Below, piece by piece: positions 8,618 to 20,749 of a stretch of 64,000 nt of DNA; position 1 is the stretch's first letter, and each line of letters begins with the position of its first letter. Source of the stretch: Homarus americanus (taxonomy: Eukaryota > Arthropoda > Malacostraca > Decapoda > Nephropidae); assembly GCF_018991925.1 (NCBI RefSeq), contig NW_024756438.1, positions 548,501 to 612,500 on the forward strand, in the 5' to 3' direction. The notes under the pieces are model-generated. The model was not told where the DNA came from, searched no databases, and was given only the letters and a program-made list of their open reading frames with translations. Position numbers and translations under genes: made by a program.

Positions 8618-11600
8618 CTGTTTCCAGAGAGAACACGGAGGTAAAATACCAAACAGAAGAGACACAGTGTAAAAAGTGGACAAGAGGCTGAACAATGATT
8701 ATCATATTATCACCATGACTTAAACAGCAGTTCCTGCCCTGACACTATAAGCTCCGACACCTTCACGTACCACGATAGCCAACAAAGGGGTCAGTATTTC
8801 TCCCACGGCAGCGTGGGCGGCACACAGTCCCACAGCGGAGGCTCGTGCTGTGGTAGGCACCACCTCCACGCTCACCACACTCACGCCAACCCTCGCCCCA
8901 CCTACGATCAGCACGCCTACGAACCTGAGGGCTGTGGTGAGGGCGTCCACGTTCACCCAAGTCTCTGTCAAGATGGAGGCATTAGTCAGAAGGGAACAAA
9001 ACAGAACTATGAGACAGAACGACTTAAATCTGGAAAATCCTCAAGAGTATTCTGACAAGTGTGTTGAGAATGTATTAGCAGACTTAGTCAATCATTATAT
9101 AATACAATACTACTGAAGGAAACCTTGATACGATGTCCAACAAAGGTAAAATATTGCTCACCTTTGACCAGCTGTAAGACACAGATGACAGCCAGGGTGA
9201 GAGCAGCTGTGAGGAGGAGGTTGAGGACGAGGAAGGCCCTGCGGTATAGGTGTGAGGTGAGGACGGCCGCCAACACCACTGCCCCGGCCTCCACCCCCGC
9301 CCCCAGCAGCGACCCCAGGTGACCAGGACCCCCCAGCAGGCTCACCAGCTGTCCAGGACCATCTAGCCCCGCCAACTCACTCCGGAACCCACTGTCTGCC
9401 AGCGACACTGCCAACCTGAAGGTGATCACTGACAACAAATCTACTTCTGAAGGGACGCCACTAACCTAACCTAACCTTCAAGAGAGCGATAGGGTGTTTA
9501 ATAATCAGGTAAAATAAGTTGTGGTTCCTATTCTTCAGGTAATACAAAAGTAACTGCTACATGGATGGAACAGGAAGAGTCGTATATTATTTCATCTCTC
9601 TCGAAGCTGCTACGAGAGAAGTAATTTTAACTTTGGTAGAGGAAAAGAATTGTGTCATTAATCTTCGCTACCAAAGTCTTTATAACTTATGATAGTGTGG
9701 AAGTGGGGTTGGGTGAGGGGTGTGGGGAGAGGCGTATGGTGAGGGGTGGGGTAGCGGGTGAAGAGTGAGGTGTTATCTAAAGTAGCAGTACTCGAGGTCT
9801 TTCTGTACACAACACATCTTACCACATGAACACAACAATCAAGGTGTTTTTTTCCTCAGCCGCGGAGTTTTGAAGAGCGTCAGGAGACTACCCCAGGGGA
9901 CGTCCAGGTACACGTGGGCGGCCAAGTGGTCCATTTGGGCGTGAGCAGTGGGCGGGAGGGTGAGGAGATTGTGTCGAGCCACCTGGGCGGCCACCTGTCT
10001 GGCTCGGCGAGTCTTGCCTCTCGTGAGTAACCATCTGAGGGACTCTGGGATCATCCTGTAGAAGGGAAGTGAGAGAGCTTGGGCGTGACAAACAAGTATA
10101 CAGACCAACAGAAGCAGACAAACAGACAGACAACAGAGGCAGACAAACAGGATGTTTTGATTTGTAAAACAGGGCAACAAAAATATCATCACCACTCGTC
10201 CAGGGGTTCAGTGTACACAACGTAAAGAAAAACAAATGTTGAAGAGTTTGTCAATGTCGCTTTACATATCACCTGACACAAGCTCTCCCACACACCTGTG
10301 CCATCCTCCCACCCCGTGCCTCCCATCCCTCCCCACCTGTGCCTCCCATCCTCCTACCTGTGCCTCCCATCCTCCCCCTGCCCCATCCTCCCACCTGTAC
10401 CTCCCATCCTCCCACCTCCCACCCGTGCCTCCCATCCTCCCACCCTGCCTCCCATCCTCCTGCCTCCCACCTGTGCCTCCCATCCTCCACCCGTGCCTCC
10501 CATCCCCACCCGTGCCTCCACCTGTGCCTCCCACCTGTGCCTCTCCATCCTCCCATCCTCCCCGTGCCTGCCTCCCATCCTCCTCGTGCCTGCCTCCCAT
10601 CCTCCCACCCGTGCTCCCATCCTCCCACCTGTGCCTCCCATCCTCCCACCTGTGCCTCCCATCCTCCCACCTCCCTCCCATCCTCCTACCCGTCCCCATG
10701 TCACCCGTGCCTCCCATCCTCCCCACCTGTGCCTCCCACCTGTGCCTCCTCCTCCCACCTGTGCCTCCCATCCTCCCACCTGTGCCTCCCATCCTCCTCC
10801 CATCCTCCCCATCCTCCCCACCCGTGCCTCCCCATCCTCCCACCTGTGCCTCCCATCCTCCTACCTGTCCCATCCTCCCACCTGTGCCTCCCATCCTCCT
10901 ACCCTGTGCCTCCCATCCTCCCACCTGTGCCTCCCCATCCTCCCACCGTGCTCTCCCATCCTCCCACCTGTGCCTCCCATCCTCCTACCTGTGCCTCCCA
11001 TCCTCCCACCTGTGCCTCCCATCCTCATCCTCCCACCTGCCTCCCACCCTGTGTCCTCCCATCCTCCCACCTGTGCCTCCCATCCCCTCCCACCCGTGCC
11101 TCCCATCCTCCCACCCCTCCCACCCACCCGTGCCTCCCATCCTCCCCACCCGTGCCTCCCACCTCCCCCTCCCATCCTGTGCCCCCATCCTCCCACCTGT
11201 GCCCTCCCCACCCGTGCCTCCCATCCTCCCACCCGTACCCGTGCCTCCCATCCTCCCCACCCGTGCCTCCCCCTCCCCTGCCCCATCCCCACCGTGCCTC
11301 CCATCCTCCCACCTGTGCCTCCCCATCCTCCCACCCTGTGCCTCCCATCCCACCCGTGCCTCCCTCCCACCTGTGCCTCCCACCTGCCTGTGCCCATCCT
11401 CCCCATCCCACCCGTGCCTCCCATCCTCCCACCGTGCCTCCCATCCTCCCCATGCCCTCCCATCCTGTGCCTCCCCACCCGTGCCTCCCACCTGTCCCTG
11501 CCTCCCATCCTCCCACCTGTGCCTGCCTCCCATCCTCCCACCTGTGCCTCCCATCCTCCCACCGTGCCTCCCATCCTCCCACCCGCCTCCCCCCTCCCAT

Positions 11601-14600
11601 CCTGTGCCTCCCATGCCTCCCACCCATGCTCCCATCCTCCCACCTGTGCCTCCCATCCTCCTACCCGTGCCTCCCATCCTCCCACCCGTGCCTCCCATCC
11701 TCCCACCCCTCCCATCCTCCTACCCAGCCTCCCATCCTCCCACCTGTGCATCTCCCATCCTCCCACCCATCCTCCCACCCGTGCCTCCCATCCTCCCACC
11801 CGTGCCTCCCATCCTCCCACCTGTGCCTCCCCTCCTCCCTACCCGTGCCTGCCTCCCATCCTGCCTCCATCCTCCCACCTGTGCCTCCCATCCTCCTACC
11901 TGTGCCTCCCATCCTCCCCACCGTGCCTCCCTCCCCGTGTGCCTCCCATCCTCCCACCCATGCCTCCCATCCTCCCTCCTGTCCCACCTGTGCCTCCCAT
12001 CCTCCCACCCGTGCCTCCCATCCTCCTACCTGTGCCTCCCATCCCACCCTCCCCCACCCGTGCCTCCCACCTGTGCCTCCCCCTCCCTCCCACCTGTGCC
12101 TCCCATCCTCCCACCCGTGCCTCCCATCCTCCCCACCTGTGCCCTCCCATCCTGCCTCCCAGCCTGTGCCTCCCATCCTCCTCCCACCTGTGCCTCCCAT
12201 CCTCCCACCTGTCCTCCCACCCGTACCCCTCCCATCCTCCCATCCCTCCCACCGTGCCTCCCATCCTCCCACCGTGCCTCCCATCCTCCCACCTGTGCCT
12301 CCCCCACCTGTGCTCCTCCCACCCTCCCATCCCCACCTCCACCCGTGCCTCCCATCCTCCCACCCGTGCCTCCCATCCTCCTACCCGTGCCTCCCATCCT
12401 CCCACCCGTGCCTCCCATCCTCATCCCAGGTAGAGAGATGGAGGAATACGATTGGTCAGACATTAGGTCATTAAGGCATTACCTTCAGTTACTTCGTGGA
12501 CTCATCATCAAGCGATTCGGATTCAAACTAGAGTTGATTGGTGGAGGAGACTTTTGTGCACGATATTACTCTTGGGATTACTATGTGTTAGACCCTGTTA
12601 GTGAAATGAGCGCCTAAACCTAACATAACCTCACCTAACCTAACCTAAACCTAACATAACCTCACCTAACCTAACCTAAACCTAACATAACCTAACCTCC
12701 ATGACTCGACAGGTAATACTGGCTAGTATAAACTTACCTGTCCTTTACGCTACAACTAGGTCACTAGAACTGTACCTGTAGGTGTCAGTCAGGTCAAAAA
12801 TACCTACAGGTTACAACTGGTTTCTATTCAGGTTAATCCCAGGTCAGTTGTACACCTCTAGGTCACACTCAGGTCCATTGAACTATGCCTACAGGTGCCA
12901 GGTCATCATGATTTACAGTTTACTCGTCAATCAAGTTGTTTTTACATGTGTTGACGACAGTATAAGTGAGGTGATTGGGGGCGTGTTCATATTATTGATG
13001 GAGGTGTGAGGGAACACGGGTCAGGGGAGGTGTGTGCGTGTGTGTTTTAAGTTAACTCTATAATGTGTGTTTATGGTGGCGTCAATAGGCGAGTGAGTGA
13101 GTGGTAGACTGTCTGGTAGATTAACTGGTAGACTGACTGGTAGATTAACTGGTAGACTAACTGGTAAACAAAGTGGTTAAGTGTTCTGATTAAAACTCCC
13201 TTATCAGAGGCCCCACAAATATATAAATATAATATAAATAATTCGGTCTCTCTCCTACATAAAGACCAAACCCTAACGCTGGTGATCTTTATAAGTGACC
13301 TGTGCTGGAGGACGACAATGACCAAGAGACCGGTGATAAGATAAAATCACTCAATAACAAGTTTTACCAGACCATGACAGAAGGCAGTGAGTCACCTGGA
13401 AGGTGCCGTGTGTCGACCTCGCGAGAGTCACAAACAAAGAGTGTGTGTTTTGTGGGTCTGGTGCGGCCCCAGACCTAATAATACCCGGACCTTATATGCC
13501 TCAACCTAACCGGTAGGATTGAGGGCCGATAGAGGGAGTTGGTCTTTACGATTGGGTCCTTTTGCGACAGTTGGTTGGATTGGGGTCTATAAGGACTGGG
13601 CCTACTGGGATAAGTGCCTATAAGGAGTGGGCCTACTGGGATAAGTGCCTATAAGGACTGGGCCTATTGGGATAAGTGCCTATAAGGACTGGGCCTATTG
13701 GGATAAGGGCCTACAAGGAGTGGGCCTACTGGGATACGTGCTTACAAGGAGTGGGGCCTATTAGGTGTTAGGTTCTATCAGCACAAGAGCTCATTTGACC
13801 CATCGCCGGCAATAGCCAACTAATCCATTCTCTGAGAAAAAAAATCGACGGTATTTGGGTGTCTAGGAGCAGCTCACATGACCCCAACGCGTTGATTTAA
13901 TTCTGCCATCTCACTTCTGATAAGGTTCACCACACCTGGGTCACACAGCCTCAAACTAGTATTAATTACAATTTATTTTTTACGAGAACCTGTGTTAATC
14001 ATCGCCGGCGTCATAAGGTTTACCATCGTCTCTTTCTACTCTTTTCCCGTTTTTGTTATGTTTTCTGTGTTGTCGATTGTGATACCGTATTAACATTTGA
14101 CTTAGTCGATGCTTAACTTTTTATTACACCCCATTTAATCGGCCGGGGGTTTGTTGAGGCTTATAGCACCAGTATACTGTTCTCTTATAATATAAAATGT
14201 TCAGTCGGTCCACAGACTCACCAACAGTAGAGGAGAGATATGAGCAGAGGGAGAGAGACAGCCAATTGGACGGCTCTCCAGTGCTGGACCATGAGGGCCA
14301 CTAGAGCCCCCATGGCCACACCCAGAGGTCTGGCCATGCCCCCCGCCACTAGGGCCCGACAGCGCCACTTGGGAGGGAAGAGCTCCGCCGCCAAGGTCCA
14401 GCTGGTGACGTGAACACCCTGGAGGATCAGAGACAGGAACAACGTAAACAATGATATAGTGAACTTATATGAAGGGCGAAACATTGGGATTTATATAAAT
14501 AACACAACATATTGATTCAATTAACACGTGGATCCTGGAGACCAAACTTGGGTATTTACATAATATATGGATGTAAAGGTTTATTAGTGACGAAACATCT

Positions 14601-17600
14601 GGATTTACGCGATACTTTGCGGGGAGAGAGAGAGAGAGAGAGAGTATTAGACATTGTTATTGGAAGATACAGCAACAGGATGGAGGATTATAAGAACTAA
14701 GTGGAATGGCTTCTGTTTCTATCGCACCAATGTTCATCGTCAGGACATCCTGGTCTAGAAAAAAAAAACTGTCGCAAACAATAACACCTTCGGCAGCACC
14801 TGCGTCAGGAACAATACCAGACGGCTCCTGATGGCGGCTGACAGGTCTCCCCTAGCAACCAGGAAATAACAGATGCAGACGACATTCTTCATCACAGTCA
14901 GAGGAAAATAACCCGCATATATTTTCTCAGAGACTAAGTGTATCGTGGTAGGAAGGCGCCTCACACCATCCCATGTTACCTTCCCTCTAAAAAAAAGCCT
15001 GGTCTCGTTGGGGGAGGGAGAGACACACACACACAGGTACTCACAATCTATGCTGGAATTCCTAAAGAAGACGAAATAGAGAGAGGAAACGCGGAGAGTA
15101 TTTCCCGGCGGTGTTGAATATCACCTTTGGGAACTAGAATCTGCAATGTTTTGATTCGGTCGACACAGGCACTAGAGTTTCCGAGTCTCTTTCCCTCTGC
15201 AGTGAGCTGGTGGGTACGTACATAACTTCACAGTGAGGCAAGATTTTGTTGTTGTATTTTCTTAACCATTTTCCTAAACCTTTAAGCTTCTCTTACACGA
15301 CTTTACCCTCTCATGTCTGTCGTTCATTTTGGAGTTTTTTTCTTCATTTTATAGACTCTTAAAAATAAATGAGAGAAAAGTAAAAACAATCGACAAAGAT
15401 AAAAGGAATTTTCTTTTATATACTCAGATAAGAGAAGGTGGTACGGTGGATGGCTCTCAGGGGTTACGAGCTTAAAGTCCACGCTCCATTCTGCGAGTCA
15501 AAGTGTCCTCGAATTTTCCAGCAACAGTTTAGTTTAGATTTTGTCAACATTTAAGTGAATATCATTTGGTCTTTCCAGCGTCCATAAGTTCACCAGGGAC
15601 TTTTGGTCGAGTAGTCTAGACTCTGATTCTCAAAGACTTCTTGGACACCTCGACTAGTTTTAGTCATTGGTCAACTTACTGTCCAGGTGTTGGCAGGTAG
15701 TGTGGCTATATAGATTTGTGTATTAATCAACATATAAACAAACTCACGTCACTGTGTGTATGTACTGTATGTATGTCCATCAGATATATTACATAACACA
15801 AAGACATCCCCAATACATTATTACCGAAGTGAAGGAAAGGAATTCAATAATGAACTTTTTTGTGGATCAAAATTGGGGACGTGAGGAGGCCGAGTGGGAA
15901 CAACACTAACTTTATGACTTCAGGGACTCTCGTTCGATCCCGGGGTAATCTTGTTTATGGAGGCCAATTTTTGTCAGGTTTTCTCTTAATACATTCGGCA
16001 TTTTCCTCGTGTCATTCACCCTTACCATTCCTCCTCTCATAAGCGTTTGTGTCTTTCCGTGAACCTCGTGAGAAATACTGGAGAAAGGTTACCTGTAATG
16101 CAATTAATTAAGGTCAAGGTCGTAGCTTGGATGATGTTGAAGGATGATACTCCCCTCGATGAAGATGAGTTAGAACGATACTCACCTGGACAAGAATGAT
16201 TTAAGCCGCAGCAGGCGACTACCACTTACCTGAACGAAGATGGCTTGGATGAAACGAAGACTCAGGAACACTATAAGCCTCCTAACGAAGTGGAGAGCGA
16301 GACCCAAACACCCTACAGTCGCCACACTCACCACCAGCAGGTTCCTCCGCCCGAATCTGTGTAAATAACTCTTGCTGTGACACGTTCAGCTTCCACTCAC
16401 ATTATATAAACACAAGTCGATAACATAAACTGGATCAAAGTCTCCTGCTAAATCATGTTTGTATTGGTAATCTTAGAATAATGTTTTATGATATCAAAAT
16501 TCATGAGTTCCTTCATGTATGTATAAGAATAGAAGAAAACTTACAGTATAATGGTCATACATAGTTCATAGAAATCCTAACCTAACCTAACACAAAAAAA
16601 AAATACATAGGAAAAATACGTCACCTGTCTGCCAGGAAGCCGAAAATTAATCCACCAATCACGAGGCCGATGAGATATGACGTCATCACCCAGTGCCTGA
16701 TCCATACACGTTCACACACGAGTCCCCACTGTGAGGGGAGAGAGAGTTTTGTTGAAAGTGACAATTAGATTATAAGACAAGAAAAGTGTAGTTAAGAGTT
16801 TAATGGTAAAAATATTATAATGAGACAACTTACCACACACACACACACACCATAAATCAGTAGTTTAAAAGTCGTAAAAATGCCACTTTTGTTATGTGTG
16901 TGTGTGTGTGTGTGTGTGTTAGACATAAAAATAGTGAACTAATCCATTGAGTAAGAAATGCTAACCTTTGACCGAGAAAAAAATATAATATCCCGGGTCT
17001 TTCTGTATAATAGTGCTAGAAAGGTTTATTATTGGTTATAAACTGATCTAAAAAAAAAAAAACTGCGTAAAAATGATTGAATCTTCCGCTGTTAATCTTT
17101 CTGGCATAGATGGAGGAAACTGCTTCATCATGTACTAAATATTTACCCGTTTTGGTTCTCTCGTTTTCAGTTCCCGTCACCCAAAAACTCCCAGAAAAAC
17201 TTGCTTTAATGGACAACAATCATGATCACACATTCCCCGACTCTACCTTCTACCGGAGCTGACGAGTGTTGATAACTTTCACTCACTCCTGGGGGCCAGA
17301 TAACACGAACCCCAATTAAAGTAGAACGTTTTACCTTCTCTTGATTTAAATTCCCTGCTTAGTCATCTTATAAACACAAAAACATTCATACCGATGCATA
17401 GATAAATTACTTTCCATTATAGCGTTTGGAGATAGTAATAATTAAGTCAGCGTTACGGAAGAAAACGTAGATACAAAACAAACACCCTCTAGCGGAACAC
17501 CTTAAAAATGAACTCATCGTCCTGTAGGTGGAGCAGCAGCAGAAGTTAGTGTGCAGGTTTATCAGTTCATCTCTTTCCACATACTGCACTTTATTTTAGG

Positions 17601-20600
17601 TCATAAAGGCAAGACCAGATAAGGTTGAGTGTTTCGGTGGTTAGTGTGAGTGAATAATTCGAGTTAAAGAGACTAGTCAACTAACCTAACCGACCCCTCC
17701 CCCCCCCAAGGTAATGTCAAAATGTTTAATTAATTATCAGGTGACATAAGCTAGCAGGATTTTCTCTTCAGGTGATCTCAATTATACCATACGTCATTCA
17801 CTCAAAACATGTTTACTGTGTTCTGAAACTTCTCGGTTAAAATATCAGGTTCAAGTTCCCTAGCGAGTGGTTCTGTGGACTTCAACTCTTGTCTCTCTTG
17901 TGTCAAATAAAAACAAGTAATACTGTAGTAAAATAAACTTGGTAAAAATACTTGATCCTTTGCGTATTGCTCAGTCATAGAGGCCAGCAGTTCTTAATGT
18001 ATGTACAATACAGTCGGGGGCATGACTTAGCTCGCCTTGGTGAAACAGTACTGAATGGGTTAAGTTATAGTACTGAAAGGGTTAAGTTATAGTACTAAAG
18101 GGGTTAAGTTATAGTTCTAAAGGGGTTAAGTTATAGTACTGAAGGGGTTAAGCTATAGTATCTAAAGGGTTAAATTACTCACGGGAATAAGCCTCAGAAC
18201 TAATTTACCCTGACAGCCATTTAGTGCGGGTGTCAATACTACTTCAGTTTGGGAGGGAACGAACTCCTAACCTCGACTGTGCGAACGAGAGCCTAAGGAG
18301 ATCTATACATTTCGTTGTTTCACATATTATGGACAGATGCTTCTCTCTCTGGAGGTCTTGTGGAAAGTTACACAATATGAACTCTTAACATGAACAGCAC
18401 TCTTAATGTTGCTGCCCTCTTGTGTTTCTCGAGTAAAAAGTCGATGGGGATGATTCAGCTCGGTTTTGGACCGGTTTGACTATAAATTTTGCACTGTAAA
18501 AGTTCATAGTTTGGTTCTGGGTTAGGTTAGGTTAGGTGTTGAAGGGGTCATGGATAGACACACAGAATAACATGGTTAATTCTACCCTCTAGACTCTACC
18601 AAGAACCACAACTCAGACAAAATGTTTCCCTCTCGCCACACTGTTCCTCACCTCGGTAGAAAGCCTGTGTGTTTGGTCCTCCTGGGCGACACGGGTAATG
18701 ATAAAATCCCCCTCTTCCGGGCTAACTTGTAACTGCTTTACTAGATATTGTCTGGATAGTGTTTGTGCTCTGAGAACTATTGACCTCCTCCTCCTCTCGT
18801 CTTTCTTCAACACATGTTAGGTTATGTTCTTCATGGAGAAACAGACACTGACGTTTCATTAACCAAAGAGTATATATTTGGTCTGCGGTGGACGACTGGA
18901 GTCAGGACTTACCTCTTATACAATTAATACTCGGCCTCGCTCTCAGGATAAACACCAACCCACCCACCTCCCTCTATAGTTGGGGAAAATAACACTATCG
19001 AGTGCAGTATCGGCCACATTGTCTCCTTATGTTTCAAAAAAGAGCTTCGTTAACAGTATGGTTTATAAAAGTGATTATATATCGTAGTTAGCCCCCAGAC
19101 CCCCAGCATATAAGGTGGGGACGAGACCCAGCAGGCAGGGAAGGAGGTTGTTATTGTTGACAGTGTACACAGTCTCTCACTGTCAGGTTGAAGCCCCGGG
19201 ATAAGCTCAACCAACTGGGCTTAACCGCGGTCTCCATCACCTGACTCACCTCACGTATGGGATCTCTCATTTTATCGTGTTAAGTTTCTCAACAAGATTA
19301 TGATTATAACCTAACCTAACCCATCCAATTCTAACCTAACTTATCCTAACCTAAGCCAACCTAACCTAACCACGGCAATAAACTCTCTAAATAGGGATTC
19401 CAAACGTAATTAACTCTTCAAGTGACTGTATAGTTTACCGCCGTTCCAGAATTTGACGAAGTTAAGAGAGAGAGAGAGAGAGAGAGAGACTCGCTCCGTC
19501 TTGTGGCATTTAACTACACATTACCAAGCTTACCCCAGAACAGGTCCAAGACATATTTCGACAATTTTCTTCTTTTTTTTTAAACTCCCAGCCAACATTA
19601 GCCTATATTTAGTCGGTATTGAACTATAGGTAAAAGGCCTGTGTTGCTATAACCTATTGGGTAATGTAAACGTAAGAATGAGTTTGCATCATATCACAAT
19701 CATTGTGTAAGGTCACTGTGTACGTATCATGACCTTAGGAACAGTGAAACATTAACAGTGACTTAGATTATAACAGACAAGCATTTAGGGGATCAATATA
19801 GCAGTGACCTATCATACAGTGAAACCATAGCAGTGAACTGAACATTTGCACTACATCATTGAAGACTAATCAATGTAACATTCAATTGAGATGATAGATT
19901 AAACACCATTGCAGCGCTGAGATACGTAGGAGCATTGAGTATATCACAGCTTTCAAGTATATTAATAACACGAGTCGGGGTTCATAGTTATCACTGTAGG
20001 AAATTGGATGTAGTATAAACATCGTCTGTAGTATCAGTTACCATTATAACAGAGGAATATAATTATCAGTATCAAATCTTGTTTACAATATAATAAATTT
20101 TATCTTTATTGGTGTTAATTGTGAAAAAAATCAAGTTTAGAATTTTAATATATAGTTTTTACTCAATTTTAGTATTTTCATCATTAAATTCTACGAGTAT
20201 TTACAGAGAATTTGGGAATACTCTGACACACATCGAGAAAGTGTGTTACCGAAGCAAGACGACCATGTAACAATGAATCTAACCGGTTAATGAAAGATCC
20301 AGTTCTACTCTGAACAACTTTCCTCCATTCGTCATTTTTCTTATAACTTTTTTGTATTGATGATGACTACCGTAACCGAGTTCTAATTAGACTGTAGGTA
20401 ACTGGGATTAAAGTGTTTCTGAGTAATAATGAATTAATATTGACTGTCACAAGAGTGTTAGATATAGAAATGGATAGATAAAAGTAGATAATGTATGGCA
20501 CAGTTAGAGCAAGAGTTCACCAGATGACGGTGCATTTATCGTTTACAATTAGAGAAGGTTGTCCCGAAGGTCACTTGTTCACAACGTACAAGAAATGAAC

Positions 20601-20691
20601 TCATTTGTCTTATCACAGTCACCCTTGTGTGTGTGTGTGTGTGTGTGTCAGTGTGAGCGTGTTTGTGTCTCTAACCATATCATTATTACAA

Positions 20692-20749
<58 letters not shown>

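Noticed and set aside
10236..12617. Open frames of 700-790 codons on the plus strand and 200-320 on the minus strand
   Set aside because: All frames on both strands are open because the 20-21-bp unit lacks stops. The block lies within the transporter's intron 5 and frames rotate through indels.
14755..15030. 91-codon minus-strand frame between transporter exons 4 and 5
   Set aside because: Exons 4 and 5 join directly in frame and in family order without it, and the peptide has no transporter features.
18613..18813. 66-codon minus-strand frame in transporter intron 2
   Set aside because: No acceptor or donor consistent with the transporter frame, and no recognisable features.
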